Below are positions 44,542-53,621 of a stretch of 64,000 nt of DNA, in pieces (position 1 is the stretch's first letter; every line of letters starts with the position of its first letter). Under the pieces are notes generated by a model. The model was given only the letters and a program-made list of their open reading frames with translations. It did not search any database and was not told where the DNA came from. Source of the stretch: Epilithonimonas vandammei (lineage in GTDB: Bacteria > Bacteroidota > Bacteroidia > Flavobacteriales > Weeksellaceae); assembly GCF_003860525.1 (NCBI RefSeq), contig NZ_CP034161.1, forward strand, positions 930,001-994,000, written 5' to 3'. The position numbers and the translations under genes were made by a program.

Positions 44542-45417
44542 TTAAGAAAGCTTTTGCATTTCTTCTTTTATCTTTTCCTGAAGACTTTCCGAAGCTGGAA
44601 CCAATGGAAGTCTCAGGTAGTTTTTTATCAAGCCTTTCTCCACCAGTATGGTTTTTACACCGCAAGGATTACCTTCTGCAAAAATCAATCTTGTAATTTC
44701 CACAAGAGAATTATGGATTTTATAAGCCTCATCTACTTCCCTTTTACGAGCTAATTCTACCATTGTCGAAAACTCTTTTGGATAAGCTTGACCGATAACA
44801 GAAATTACACCGTCTCCGCCAGCCAGTGTTACAGGCAAAGTATACTCATCATCGCCAGACATTAATGAAAAATTCTCAGGCTTTTGTCTTAGAATGTCGA
44901 AATATTGTAAAATGTTTGGAGCTGCTTCTTTCACCATAAAAAGATTCGGGAATTCATTCGCTAGACGCAAAGTTGTAGAAGCTTCTACATTTTGTCCTGT
45001 TCTTCCTGGAACATTATAAATAATGATTTTTTCTCCAGTCTCTGCCAAAGCTTTATAATGCTGATAAAGTCCTTCCTGATTCGGTTTGTTGTAATAAGGA
45101 GAAACTGATAAAATAGCATCAAAATCGGATAAATCTGTTTCCTTGATTTGCTTTACAACTTCCGCTGTATTGTTTCCACCAATTCCTAAAACTAAAGGTA
45201 ATCTGTTATTATTGATCTTCGTGATGTGCGCAACAACCCTGTCCTTTTCTTCCTTAGTAAGCGTTGCAGCTTCTGCTGTAGTTCCCAGAACAACTAAGAA
45301 ACTGGTTCCGTTGTCTATATTATAATCGATTAATTTGGTAAGAGAATCAAAATCTACGGATAGATCTTCATTGAAAGGTGTTACCAAAGCTACACCTACG
45401 CCTTTTAGCTGACCCAT
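44542..45417 (-). CDS. dapA: 4-hydroxy-tetrahydrodipicolinate synthase
   Basis: DapA (291 residues), a class I aldolase-fold enzyme condensing pyruvate and aspartate semialdehyde for lysine and diaminopimelate. Visible are ALVTPFNEDLSVD, LGTTAEAATL, SPYYNKPNQEGLYQHY with the catalytic Tyr, NVPGRTG, and the Schiff-base lysine in FMVKEAA (K163). It is monocistronic with its own promoter and terminator. Confidence 0.95.
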   Translation of the reverse strand: MGQLKGVGVALVTPFNEDLSVDFDSLTKLIDYNIDNGTSFLVVLGTTAEAATLTKEEKDRVVAHITKINNNRLPLVLGIGGNNTAEVVKQIKETDLSDFDAILSVSPYYNKPNQEGLYQHYKALAETGEKIIIYNVPGRTGQNVEASTTLRLANEFPNLFMVKEAAPNILQYFDILRQKPENFSLMSGDDEYTLPVTLAGGDGVISVIGQAYPKEFSTMVELARKREVDEAYKIHNSLVEITRLIFAEGNPCGVKTILVEKGLIKNYLRLPLVPASESLQEKIKEEMQKLS

Positions 45418-45440
45418 TTTTATTTGAAAATTAAATTTCT

Positions 45441-45471
45441 CAAAGTTAATTTTATTTTAATAATTGACAAA
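45441..45471 (-). promoter_or_regulatory. dapA promoter
   Basis: Minus strand TTTG (45468-45471), 19 nt, TAACTTTG (45441-45448): a full match. Confidence 0.7.
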
Positions 45472-45582
45472 GATTATGTTGGGCTTTGTTGATTTGTAAC
45501 AATGATTTTAATTTAAAGTAAAATGTATGTTCTTTTGACTTCTCTAACAATTATTTAGTTAGTTTTAAAACCCGAAAATCAT

Positions 45583-45590
45583 TAGATTTG
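45583..45590 (+). promoter_or_regulatory. Promoter -7 box of the nucleotidase-porZ-recO operon
   Basis: Exact TAGATTTG, about 62 nt before the first ATG at 45653. No clear -33 box. Confidence 0.45.
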
Positions 45591-45652
45591 TATCCATATT
45601 ATTTTTAAATGAAATCGGAGAATCACGAATTCAGTAATTAAGATAAAATTCA

Positions 45653-46420
45653 ATGATAAAAAATAAATTATTAGGATTTGGTATTATCAGTTTGTTGTTG
45701 ATTGGTTGTAAAGCGCCACTCAACATTGCAAACATCCATACCGAAAAGAATATTTACATCACCAGCGATCTCAGTGAGGATAAGGAAATGGCTGCCATCA
45801 TCCAACCTTACAAACACGAGCTGGAAGGTAAAATGAACACCAAAATTTCTCACACCAATACAGAACTTAATAAGTCAGGCGATAACAGCAATCTTGGAAA
45901 TCTTCTAGCAGATTATACTTTTGAAGGTGCTGATGAGTGGGCAAAAAAGAACAATGTTCCGCCAATGGATGCAGCAGTTATCAATATCGGTGGAATCCGA
46001 ACCATCATTCCAAAAGGTGATATTTTGACGAAACAGATTTATGAAGTAATGCCATTTGAAAATGAAGTGGTAATTATCAAAATGAATGGTAAAGATGTAG
46101 AAGGTTTGTTTGATTATTATTTGAAAACTCAGAAAAATAATCCGGTTTCTCATTTGGTCATTGAAACAGAAGAGAACAATTCAATTTCTAAAAAATTAAT
46201 CAACGGAAAAACTATCGATTATAATAAGACTTATTACATCGCAACATCAGATTATCTGGCTTTGGGAGGCGATAACATGTTCTTTTTCAGTAAAGGCGAA
46301 ATGATATCGACAGGAATAAAAATGCGTGATCTTTTCCTAGATAAGTTCAAACAAAACCCAGAGGTTTCTTCTCCAGACGATGTAAGATTGATTTTCAAAA
46401 ACAAAAAAGTGCAAGAATAA
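45653..46420 (+). CDS. 5'-nucleotidase C-terminal domain lipoprotein
   Basis: A 255-residue protein with a lipoprotein signal (lipobox LIGC, Cys 19) and only the substrate-binding half of a UshA-type 5'-nucleotidase: SNLGNLLADYTFEGADEW, AAVINIGGIRTIIPKGDILTKQIYEVMPFENEV, and GGDNMFFF. It lacks the metallophosphatase half, which is encoded by the next gene with a 1-bp overlap (TAATG). The two chains probably act together outside the cytoplasm. Confidence 0.88.
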   Translation: MIKNKLLGFGIISLLLIGCKAPLNIANIHTEKNIYITSDLSEDKEMAAIIQPYKHELEGKMNTKISHTNTELNKSGDNSNLGNLLADYTFEGADEWAKKNNVPPMDAAVINIGGIRTIIPKGDILTKQIYEVMPFENEVVIIKMNGKDVEGLFDYYLKTQKNNPVSHLVIETEENNSISKKLINGKTIDYNKTYYIATSDYLALGGDNMFFFSKGEMISTGIKMRDLFLDKFKQNPEVSSPDDVRLIFKNKKVQE

Positions 46421-47370
46421 TGAAAAGAAAAGAATTTCTAAAATATATCGGTGGCGGAAGTCTTGCTTTGACGCTTGCACCTAATCTTTTGTTGGCAGAG
46501 CAATTTGATATTCTAACAAAAGAATCAGCGCATAAATTGACGATTCTTCACACGAATGATCAGCACAGTAGGATAGAACCATTTGATGCATCTTATACCA
46601 AAAATCCAAATCAAGGAGGATTTGCTAGAAGAGCTTCATTAGTCAAGAAAATCAGGAACGAAGAAAAAAATGTTTTGCTTTTGGATTCGGGAGATATTTT
46701 CCAAGGAACACCTTATTTCAATTTTTTTGGTGGCGAACTGGAGTTTAAGCTGATGAGTATGATGAAATATGATGCTTCTACAATGGGAAATCACGATTTT
46801 GATAATGGTTTGGATGGTTTTCTAAAAGTCCTTCCGAATGCAAAATTCCCCTTCATTTGCTCCAATTACGACTTCAAGAATACCATTCTTGATGGCAAAA
46901 CAGAACCTTACAAAATTTTCAATAAGGACGGTGTAAGGATTGGGATTTTTGGTGTTGGAATAGAACTAAATGGACTGGTAGGAAAAAAGAATTATGCAGA
47001 AACAGTTTACCAAGATCCTGTAGATGTAGCACAGCATTATGCAGATTTTCTTAGAAACGAGAAAAAATGTGATCTGGTGATTTGTCTGTCTCATATAGGT
47101 TTCGATTACAAAGATCAGCCGGAGAAAATGTCGGATAAGCATCTTGCAGCCAAAACCTCCGGAATAGATCTCATTTTGGGAGGGCACACGCATACATTTC
47201 TGAAAGAACCTCTGGTTTTTCAAAATAAGGTCGGTACAAATGTTATTGTCAATCAGGTTGGCTGGGCCGGAATTTTGTTGGGAAGACTAGATTTCTATTT
47301 TGATAAAAACAAAAACATAAAAAATATTTCTTGGAATAATCAGTTAATAGATGAAAGCATAAAAGTGTAA
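46420..47370 (+). CDS. Metallophosphatase half of a split 5'-nucleotidase
   Basis: A 316-residue metallophosphoesterase: LTILHTNDQHSRIEPF (D-x-H), LLLDSGDIFQGTPY (GD), TMGNHDFDNG (GNHD), CLSHIGFD and LILGGHTHTFL (GH-x-H), all five metal-site blocks of UshA-like enzymes. The N-terminus MKRKEFLKYIGGGSLALTLA resembles a Tat signal with RK in place of RR. The partner lipoprotein gene overlaps its start. PorZ starts 1 bp after its stop. Confidence 0.9.
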   Translation: MKRKEFLKYIGGGSLALTLAPNLLLAEQFDILTKESAHKLTILHTNDQHSRIEPFDASYTKNPNQGGFARRASLVKKIRNEEKNVLLLDSGDIFQGTPYFNFFGGELEFKLMSMMKYDASTMGNHDFDNGLDGFLKVLPNAKFPFICSNYDFKNTILDGKTEPYKIFNKDGVRIGIFGVGIELNGLVGKKNYAETVYQDPVDVAQHYADFLRNEKKCDLVICLSHIGFDYKDQPEKMSDKHLAAKTSGIDLILGGHTHTFLKEPLVFQNKVGTNVIVNQVGWAGILLGRLDFYFDKNKNIKNISWNNQLIDESIKV

Positions 47371-47371
47371 G

Positions 47372-49591
47372 ATGAAAAAAAAATTATTACTTTTTTTAAT
47401 ATTTGCCCACCAAATTTTACAGGCACAGAACAGCAAATGGAGTGATCTGTTCTCGTATAATAACGTTCTCAAGATCCGGGAGGATGGCGATCGCCTTGTT
47501 GCTGCCACAGAGAATGGCATTTTTTATTATTATCCCGGCACAGGAGAAATAAAAAAACTTTCTAAAGCCAATGGTCTCCACGAAGTTAAAATATCTGCTT
47601 TTGATTATAATCCTACAACTCAAACAGGAATTGTGGGCTACCAGAACGGATCTATGGATGTCATTACACCGAACGGTATTTTTCTGATTATTGATATCCC
47701 TCTTGCCAATGGTTATAACGGAAGTAAAAGAATCAATGATATATTCATCAATGGCGATAAAGCAATTATCTCAGCAGGTTATGGTGTGTCTATTTTTAAT
47801 GTCACCAAAAGAGAGTTTGGGGATACCGCTTTTTTTACTACAGGTGCAGCATATGACGCGGTAAATTCCGCAGTTCTTAAAGATAATATTGTTTATGCTG
47901 CAACAAGCAAAGGATTGAAATATCATGAGCTTAACGCCACATTTCCAGTATATAACAGTTGGGTATCTCCTACTAATTTTCAAGGTGATTATAAAAAAAT
48001 AGATGCCTCGGGAATTATAGCTTTTGCTTCAAATAACGATTTGAAATTCGGTAACTTTCCCAATTTATCTACCAAATCAGGTTTTTCTAATATTCAAGAT
48101 GTAAAAGTCACTGAAAATCAGATTGTTGTAACAGATCAAACTCAGGTCTTTGTCTACGGACTTAATGGAACTCAGCAAAAGAATTTTAATGCTGAAGAAT
48201 CAATCAATACAGCCATAGTCTATAATAGTCAGCTTTTCACAGGGACTCGTTTTTCCGGAATGTATAATGAACAAAAAAGCAGTTTCAGACCAGATGGACC
48301 CTACAATAATTTGTCGTACAAAATATCGTTGCTAAATAATCAAATATGGATTTCAACTGGAGGAAGAAGTTCTTACAATGAATCATTACCTCCGTATATG
48401 GGTTATTACCATTATAATGGTACTAATTGGATATATCCGGAATATTTTAAAACGAATAATCAATTTAATATTTTAGATGTTGTCCCTAATCCATCTAAAC
48501 CATCTGAAATATTTTTTACTAATTATTTTTTTTCGGGAAATAAAGGTATCTATAAAATGGATAATAATGAGTTTGTAAAATCTTATAGTTTAAATCCTGG
48601 GAACATTTATGGTGATCAGCCAGTAGGCTGCGTGTTCGATAGTAACAATGAGTTATTTTGCTCTGCTTCTGCAATAGATGGGACTTTAGGTGCGGGGTTT
48701 TATTATTATGATAAATCCAATGATAAATTTATCAGTAAGAACTTAAATGTGTCTAACAACGCTCAAAAACCTCTTATAAAAGATAAAATCCTATATATTC
48801 CTGTTCCTAGAGTTGGAGGTCTTATTATGTATGATTACAATAACACACCATCTTCATTTTCTGATGATAAATTTAAACTTATAACCAAAGATAATAATCT
48901 ACAAGTAAGTCAGGTATACTCTGTTAATGTAGATAATAATGATGATGTATGGATTGGAACAAAGGAAGGATTGCGTATTCTATCTAATCCAAAAGCCGCA
49001 ATTCTTGAAAGTAATCCTCAAACCGATCCAATTATTATAGAACAAAATGGGATTGGAGAAGAGCTCTTCAAAGATGCGGAAATCTTACAAATTGCAGTAG
49101 ACTCAGGAAACCAAAAATGGATATCTATTGGCGGTGGAGGCGTGTTTTACATAAGCTCATCCGGAGACAAAACAATTTATCATTTCACACAGTCTAATTC
49201 TCCATTGCCGAACGATATTGTAACAGATGTAAAAATTGATGAAAAAACCGGTAAGGTTTATTTTGTAACAACAGATGGGATCGTAGTTTACCAGGGTGAT
49301 GTAACAGAGGTAACATCCAATTTCGGTAATGTTCTGGTATATCCAAATCCTGTAGTCTATGCGCAGTATAAAGGCAATGTAAGAATGCGTGGTCTAGCAC
49401 AGAAAACCAATATCAGAATTACAGATGCCGCAGGTAATTTGGTGCATTCTGCTGTCGCAAATGGAGGCTATTTTGAGTGGAATCTTAACAACCAAAGAGG
49501 AGTGCGGGTAGCTTCAGGAATCTATTATGTTTTGATGACCAACGAGGATGGAACTGATAGTGCTACAGCCAAAATTGCTGTCGTAAATTAA
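47372..49591 (+). CDS. porZ: PorZ-like type IX secretion protein
   Basis: A 739-residue exported protein: signal peptide (about 1-18), two beta-propeller regions with two-component-regulator-type blades (for example VWIGTKEGLRIL and KWISIGGGGVFYI), and a C-terminal type A T9SS sorting domain from about 655 (NVLVYPNPVV, then SGIYYVLMTNEDGT and a final TAKIAVVN). PorZ works with PorU, PorQ and PorV in the surface attachment complex, presenting A-LPS for cargo attachment. The porZ-recO adjacency is common in Bacteroidota. Confidence 0.87.
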   Translation: MKKKLLLFLIFAHQILQAQNSKWSDLFSYNNVLKIREDGDRLVAATENGIFYYYPGTGEIKKLSKANGLHEVKISAFDYNPTTQTGIVGYQNGSMDVITPNGIFLIIDIPLANGYNGSKRINDIFINGDKAIISAGYGVSIFNVTKREFGDTAFFTTGAAYDAVNSAVLKDNIVYAATSKGLKYHELNATFPVYNSWVSPTNFQGDYKKIDASGIIAFASNNDLKFGNFPNLSTKSGFSNIQDVKVTENQIVVTDQTQVFVYGLNGTQQKNFNAEESINTAIVYNSQLFTGTRFSGMYNEQKSSFRPDGPYNNLSYKISLLNNQIWISTGGRSSYNESLPPYMGYYHYNGTNWIYPEYFKTNNQFNILDVVPNPSKPSEIFFTNYFFSGNKGIYKMDNNEFVKSYSLNPGNIYGDQPVGCVFDSNNELFCSASAIDGTLGAGFYYYDKSNDKFISKNLNVSNNAQKPLIKDKILYIPVPRVGGLIMYDYNNTPSSFSDDKFKLITKDNNLQVSQVYSVNVDNNDDVWIGTKEGLRILSNPKAAILESNPQTDPIIIEQNGIGEELFKDAEILQIAVDSGNQKWISIGGGGVFYISSSGDKTIYHFTQSNSPLPNDIVTDVKIDEKTGKVYFVTTDGIVVYQGDVTEVTSNFGNVLVYPNPVVYAQYKGNVRMRGLAQKTNIRITDAAGNLVHSAVANGGYFEWNLNNQRGVRVASGIYYVLMTNEDGTDSATAKIAVVN

Positions 49592-49594
49592 GAA

Positions 49595-50272
49595 ATGACC
49601 CAAGAAGTTTTTTTACTGTCTTATACAAAATATGGAGATCACGATGCTGTTCTCCATTGTTTTTGCAGAGAAAACGGATTCGAAAGTTTTTTTGCCAAAG
49701 GTATCTATGCTCCAAAAAATAAAAAAAAGGCATTTCTTTTTCCTCTAAATGAACTATTGGTTTATACTTCTGACAAAAAAAAAAATATCCCAAATGTTAT
49801 CAAATTGGAACAGAAAAATTCTGAACTTTTCACGTCTGATATTAGAAAGAATTCGATTTTATTTTTTATCTCTGATTTGTTGAATCAAGTTCTTAGGAAT
49901 GAAAATCAGAATCAGAATATTTATTCTGAAATTTCTCTTTTTTTGAGTCAATTGCAGATGGATAATTTCCAATCTCATTTGATATTTATTTTTAGATTGC
50001 TGAAACAGCAAGGTTTACAGCCTTTATTTTCGGATAAAATTTATTTGAATCCAGAATCTGGAAACTTTGAAGATATCGAGTCTCATCATTTTTTTAATCG
50101 AGATATTTCAGCAATTTGGAAGGAGCTGATTGTCTCGCAAAATGCGTATGATATTAGATTAAGCAGATTAGGGAAGCAGAATTTTCTGGATTCGGTTTTA
50201 GTCTATTTTCATTATCATTTTACAGATTTCCGCGAACCAAAATCTCTTGAAATCATCAAAGAAATTTTTTAA
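49595..50272 (+). CDS. recO: DNA repair protein RecO
   Basis: A 225-residue protein with the RecO N-terminal OB fold: EVFLLSYTKYGDHDAVLHCFCRENGFESFFAKGIY, then a helical half. The zinc-binding cysteines of some RecO proteins are absent. RecO loads RecA with RecR/RecF. It follows porZ by 3 bp and precedes a GNAT gene by 5 bp. Confidence 0.88.
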   Translation: MTQEVFLLSYTKYGDHDAVLHCFCRENGFESFFAKGIYAPKNKKKAFLFPLNELLVYTSDKKKNIPNVIKLEQKNSELFTSDIRKNSILFFISDLLNQVLRNENQNQNIYSEISLFLSQLQMDNFQSHLIFIFRLLKQQGLQPLFSDKIYLNPESGNFEDIESHHFFNRDISAIWKELIVSQNAYDIRLSRLGKQNFLDSVLVYFHYHFTDFREPKSLEIIKEIF

Positions 50273-50277
50273 ACAAT

Positions 50278-50766
50278 ATGATTATTAAAGCGGAATTAAA
50301 AGATATTTCAACCATTCAGGATCTTGCGAAAAGATCTTGGGAAGTTGCTTATGCGGACATCTTAAAACAAGAGCAGATTGATTATATGTTGGATCTGATG
50401 TATTCTGCTGATGCGATTAGAATTCATTTAGAAAACCCCAATTTCCATTATTATTTAATCAAAGAAAATGACGAGTTTCTAGGCTTCATCGGTTTCGAAT
50501 TTCATCAAGAATTGGCAACAACCAAATTGCATCGAATCTATTTCCTCAAAGAAGCACAAGGAAAAGGTCTGGGTAAAAAAGCTCTGAACTTTATAAAGGA
50601 AGAAGTAAAAAAGATTGGTGATAAAAGAATCACTTTAGCTGTTAACAAAAATAATCAAGCAAAAAGTTTTTACGAATCTCAAGGTTTCAATGTCTATGAT
50701 GAAGGCATTTTTGATATCGGAAATGGATACGTAATGGATGATTATTTGATGGAATTTGTCCTTTAG
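50278..50766 (+). CDS. GNAT family N-acetyltransferase
   Basis: A 162-residue GNAT enzyme: LHRIYFLKEAQGKGLGKKALNFI is the acetyl-CoA loop (about 83-105, motif Q-G-K-G-L-G), followed by ITLAVNKNNQAKSFYESQGF, the usual C-terminal strand. Substrate unknown. It ends the recO operon before a good terminator. Confidence 0.9.
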   Translation: MIIKAELKDISTIQDLAKRSWEVAYADILKQEQIDYMLDLMYSADAIRIHLENPNFHYYLIKENDEFLGFIGFEFHQELATTKLHRIYFLKEAQGKGLGKKALNFIKEEVKKIGDKRITLAVNKNNQAKSFYESQGFNVYDEGIFDIGNGYVMDDYLMEFVL

Positions 50767-50788
50767 TAATAACTCCAAAAATATATTG

Positions 50789-50824
50789 AAAAAGCATTTG
50801 TTCATTAGCAAGTGCTTTTTTTGT
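50789..50824 (+). terminator. Terminator of the porZ-recO operon
   Basis: AAAAAGCATTTG pairs with CAAGTGCTTTTT (one G-U pair), followed by T. The rest of 50825-51108 is AT-rich with no gene seen. Confidence 0.8.
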
Positions 50825-51108
50825 GATTTTATTTTTGATGAATATTATTAGTTCTTTTGAATAAATTATTAATATTCAAAATAATGATAAAAACTTAAAA
50901 ACTCTTTTTGGGTTTTGTTTAGCTTGGAATTAATTTCTATTTATTTGAATATTAAATGAATAATTATTTTGTGAAATTCTATTAATTCTGTTTTTAAGTT
51001 TGTGATGAATACAATATTAATTTTTTAGGGCAAATTATCTTAATTAATTCTTACCATTCTTTAATAAACGATTAATGATTCTTTAAAGTTCAATATCGGA
51101 GATAATTT

Positions 51109-51116
51109 TAGATTTG
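51109..51116 (+). promoter_or_regulatory. Orphan -7 box
   Basis: Exact TAGATTTG with no long gene after it on the plus strand; a terminator follows at 51183. No clear -33 box. Confidence 0.45.
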
Positions 51117-51121
51117 TCGCA

Positions 51122-51213
51122 GAACGAAATCAAGCTGATGCCTGATAGTAATTTTTCTTCATATACTATTTTTTAAATTTAGAAAGCCAGCTATTTATAG
51201 TTGGCTTTTTTAT
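51122..51213 (+). ncRNA. Candidate small RNA or micropeptide transcript
   Basis: Between the -7 box at 51109 and a terminator at 51183-51211 lies a transcript-sized 90-nt stretch. It contains one 12-codon frame starting at ATG 51139 (MPDSNFSSYTIF) but no clear ribosome-binding site. The stem at its end points to plus-strand transcription although the neighbouring genes on that side are on the minus strand. I infer a small RNA; no family is known to me. Confidence 0.35.
51183..51211 (+). terminator. Terminator of the candidate small RNA
   Basis: AAAGCCAGCTA (51183-51193) pairs with TAGTTGGCTTT (51198-51208; one G-U), then six T. The plus-strand T-run is much better than the minus-strand one. 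Confidence 0.75.
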
Positions 51214-51410
51214 TATTCCCAAGGAAATTTCTGTATTAACCTCAGTTGTGGTGCACCGCCACCGTGATATTCGGAATTAGGATATTCTAAAATCCATTTT
51301 TCTGAATTTTCATCAATATAATATATACACCAACCATCTTCGCTCGCACCAACCTTACTTAGCTGTTTTTGTTTTTCAACTAATTCATTTCCAATTAAAA
51401 TAATATTCAT
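51213..51410 (-). CDS. Imm27-like immunity protein
   Basis: A 65-residue protein. GASEDGWCIYYIDENSEKWILEYPNSEYHGGGAPQLRLI matches the pattern of Imm27 family immunity proteins (W..LYRDP..GR.WEL.YP.SE.HGGGPP.L). Imm27 proteins protect against polymorphic or contact-delivered toxins. No toxin gene is adjacent, so it would be an orphan. It follows recG by 25 bp and is probably cotranscribed with it. Confidence 0.6.
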   Translation of the reverse strand: MNIILIGNELVEKQKQLSKVGASEDGWCIYYIDENSEKWILEYPNSEYHGGGAPQLRLIQKFPWE

Positions 51411-51435
51411 AGTGTTTATTTTTAACTCGAACTCT

Positions 51436-53523
51436 CTAACTAATCTGCGCCCACTTATTCTTCCCTTTATACTGTCTGATATAATATTGTTTCATCATTT
51501 GATTATCCGGATGATTAAGAAGAGAATCTTTCTCCAGAATTCTTTCCACAGTTAGTTTTGAAGCTTTGATAATGGCAGAATCTTCTATCAGACTTAGTTT
51601 TTTGAAATCCACAACACCACTTTGTTGAGTCCCCAAAATATCGCCTGGACCACGTAATTCCATATCAACTTCTGATATTTTGAAACCATCGTTGGTCTGA
51701 ACCATCGTTTTGATTCTCGTTCGGCTTTCTTTGCTCAGTTTATCATCTGTCATCAGGATGCAATAACTTTGCTCTGCGCCTCTTCCAACACGTCCACGCA
51801 ACTGATGAAGTTGAGATAATCCGAATCTTTCCGAACTTTCTATGACCATTACAGAAGCATTCGGGACATTCACACCAACTTCTATTACCGTTGTTGCGAC
51901 CATAATTTGCGCTTGTCCGGAAGCAAAAAATTGCATATTAATATCTTTCTCCGCAGGTTTCATTCGTCCGTGAACCATCGTTACATTGTAACTTTTGAAA
52001 AAGTTCATCACGCTTTCCAAACCTTCCATCAGATTTTTATAATCCAATGTTTCCGATTCTTCAATCAAGGGATAAACGAAATAAATTTGACGACCTTTCT
52101 CTATTTCTTCTCTGCAAAATTGATAAACAGAAAGCCGGTCTTTTTCCCGTCTGTGAGCCGTAATAATCGGTTTTCTATTAGCCGGTAATTCATCAATCAC
52201 AGAAACGTCTAAATCGGAATAAAAACTCATCGCTAATGTTCTCGGAATTGGGGTTGCCGTCATTACTAGAATGTGAGGTGGAATATTGTTTTTTGACCAA
52301 AGTTTCGCCCGCTGAGCCACTCCAAATCTATGCTGCTCATCAATAATTGCTAAACCGAGGTTTTGAAATTTGACTTTATCTTCGAGGATGGCGTGTGTTC
52401 CTATCAAAATAGTAAGCGCGCCGTTTTCCAGTTCTTCGTGAATAATTTTTCTTTCCGAAGTTTTGGATGAACCAGTCAAAAGTTTGACGTTGATATCTGT
52501 ATTTTGTAATAATTCTTTAATTGAATTGAAATGTTGCTGAGCTAGAATTTCCGTCGGAGCCATAAGACAAGATTGGAAACCGTTGTCCATCGCAATCAAC
52601 ATTGTTAATAATGCAACCATTGTTTTTCCAGAACCAACATCACCTTGCAACAAACGATTCATTTGGGTCGAACGTTTCATATCGGTTCTGATTTCTTTCA
52701 GAACTCTTTTTTGGGCATTCGTTAATTCGAAAGGAAGATTGTTATTATAGAAATTTGTGAAATGATCGCCGACAATCGGAAACGGGTTTCCAAATGATTT
52801 AGTTTTCTGATGCAGTTTTTTCAGGCCATAACCTAATTGAAAGAAAAATGCTTCTTCGAATTTCAATCGTCTGTCAGCCGCTTCAAAATGTTTAAAATCT
52901 TTTGGGAAGTGTATGTTGTAATAAGAATTTAATCTTCCCATCAACTTCATCGATTTCAAAATATAATCTGGCAAATTTTCCGAAATCAGTTGAGGTAAAT
53001 CTTTTAAAATGTTGAAGATAATATTCTGAAAAAACTTATTGTTAATTCCTCGCTTACTCAGTTTTTCACTTCCTGGATAAACGGGCAAAAGTGTTCCTGA
53101 TAATGCTTTTTTTTCGTCTGCTTCAATCTCCGGATGAGGCATAGAAAAATTGCCATTGAAAAAGTTGACTTTTCCGAAAATAAAAATTTCTTTGTTTAAT
53201 GGAATCGAGTCTTTCATCCAATTAGTGTATCGAAACCAAACCAAATCCATCGTCCCGGTTTCATCCCGAAATTTTGCGGACAAGCGTTTTCCTTTTTCGT
53301 AAACAACTTCTTGGATATCTGTGATTTTCCCTTTCAACTGGATATCAGCATCGGGTTCCTTTGTCAAATCACCGATTTTGTAAATCTTACTTTTATCGAT
53401 ATAGCGAATCGGGTAGAAGGTCAGCAAATCTTCCACAGTCGTGATGCCCAACACGTTTTTGATGAATTTTGCGCGTTCGGTTCCGATGTTTTTAAGAAAT
53501 TCTATGGAAGTTTCTAAAGTCAA
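51436..53523 (-). CDS. recG: ATP-dependent DNA helicase RecG
   Basis: A 695-residue SF2 helicase with the RecG wedge/OB domain (about 1-250) and two helicase lobes: NRLLQGDVGSGKTMVALL (Walker A), AIIDEQHRFG (DEQH), MTATPIPRTLA, HGRMKP and QLRGRVGRG. It remodels stalled forks and branched DNA. The start is TTG at 53523; there is no close downstream ATG that keeps the N-terminal ETSIEFLKNIGTERA block. Confidence 0.95.
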   Translation of the reverse strand: MTLETSIEFLKNIGTERAKFIKNVLGITTVEDLLTFYPIRYIDKSKIYKIGDLTKEPDADIQLKGKITDIQEVVYEKGKRLSAKFRDETGTMDLVWFRYTNWMKDSIPLNKEIFIFGKVNFFNGNFSMPHPEIEADEKKALSGTLLPVYPGSEKLSKRGINNKFFQNIIFNILKDLPQLISENLPDYILKSMKLMGRLNSYYNIHFPKDFKHFEAADRRLKFEEAFFFQLGYGLKKLHQKTKSFGNPFPIVGDHFTNFYNNNLPFELTNAQKRVLKEIRTDMKRSTQMNRLLQGDVGSGKTMVALLTMLIAMDNGFQSCLMAPTEILAQQHFNSIKELLQNTDINVKLLTGSSKTSERKIIHEELENGALTILIGTHAILEDKVKFQNLGLAIIDEQHRFGVAQRAKLWSKNNIPPHILVMTATPIPRTLAMSFYSDLDVSVIDELPANRKPIITAHRREKDRLSVYQFCREEIEKGRQIYFVYPLIEESETLDYKNLMEGLESVMNFFKSYNVTMVHGRMKPAEKDINMQFFASGQAQIMVATTVIEVGVNVPNASVMVIESSERFGLSQLHQLRGRVGRGAEQSYCILMTDDKLSKESRTRIKTMVQTNDGFKISEVDMELRGPGDILGTQQSGVVDFKKLSLIEDSAIIKASKLTVERILEKDSLLNHPDNQMMKQYYIRQYKGKNKWAQIS

Positions 53524-53587
53524 GAAAGAAAAATTTGTTCCGACGAATTTCGGGAAATTTTATTGTAAAATAAAATATGGGATATAA

Positions 53588-53617
53588 TAAAAAAAACATC
53601 CGAATTCGGATGTTTTT
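53588..53617 (-). terminator. Terminator of the thioredoxin-like gene
   Basis: A perfect 26-bp palindrome, AAAAACATCCGAA and its complement, with T-runs both ways. It separates the thioredoxin-like gene from recG. Confidence 0.85.
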
Positions 53618-53621
53618 ATAA

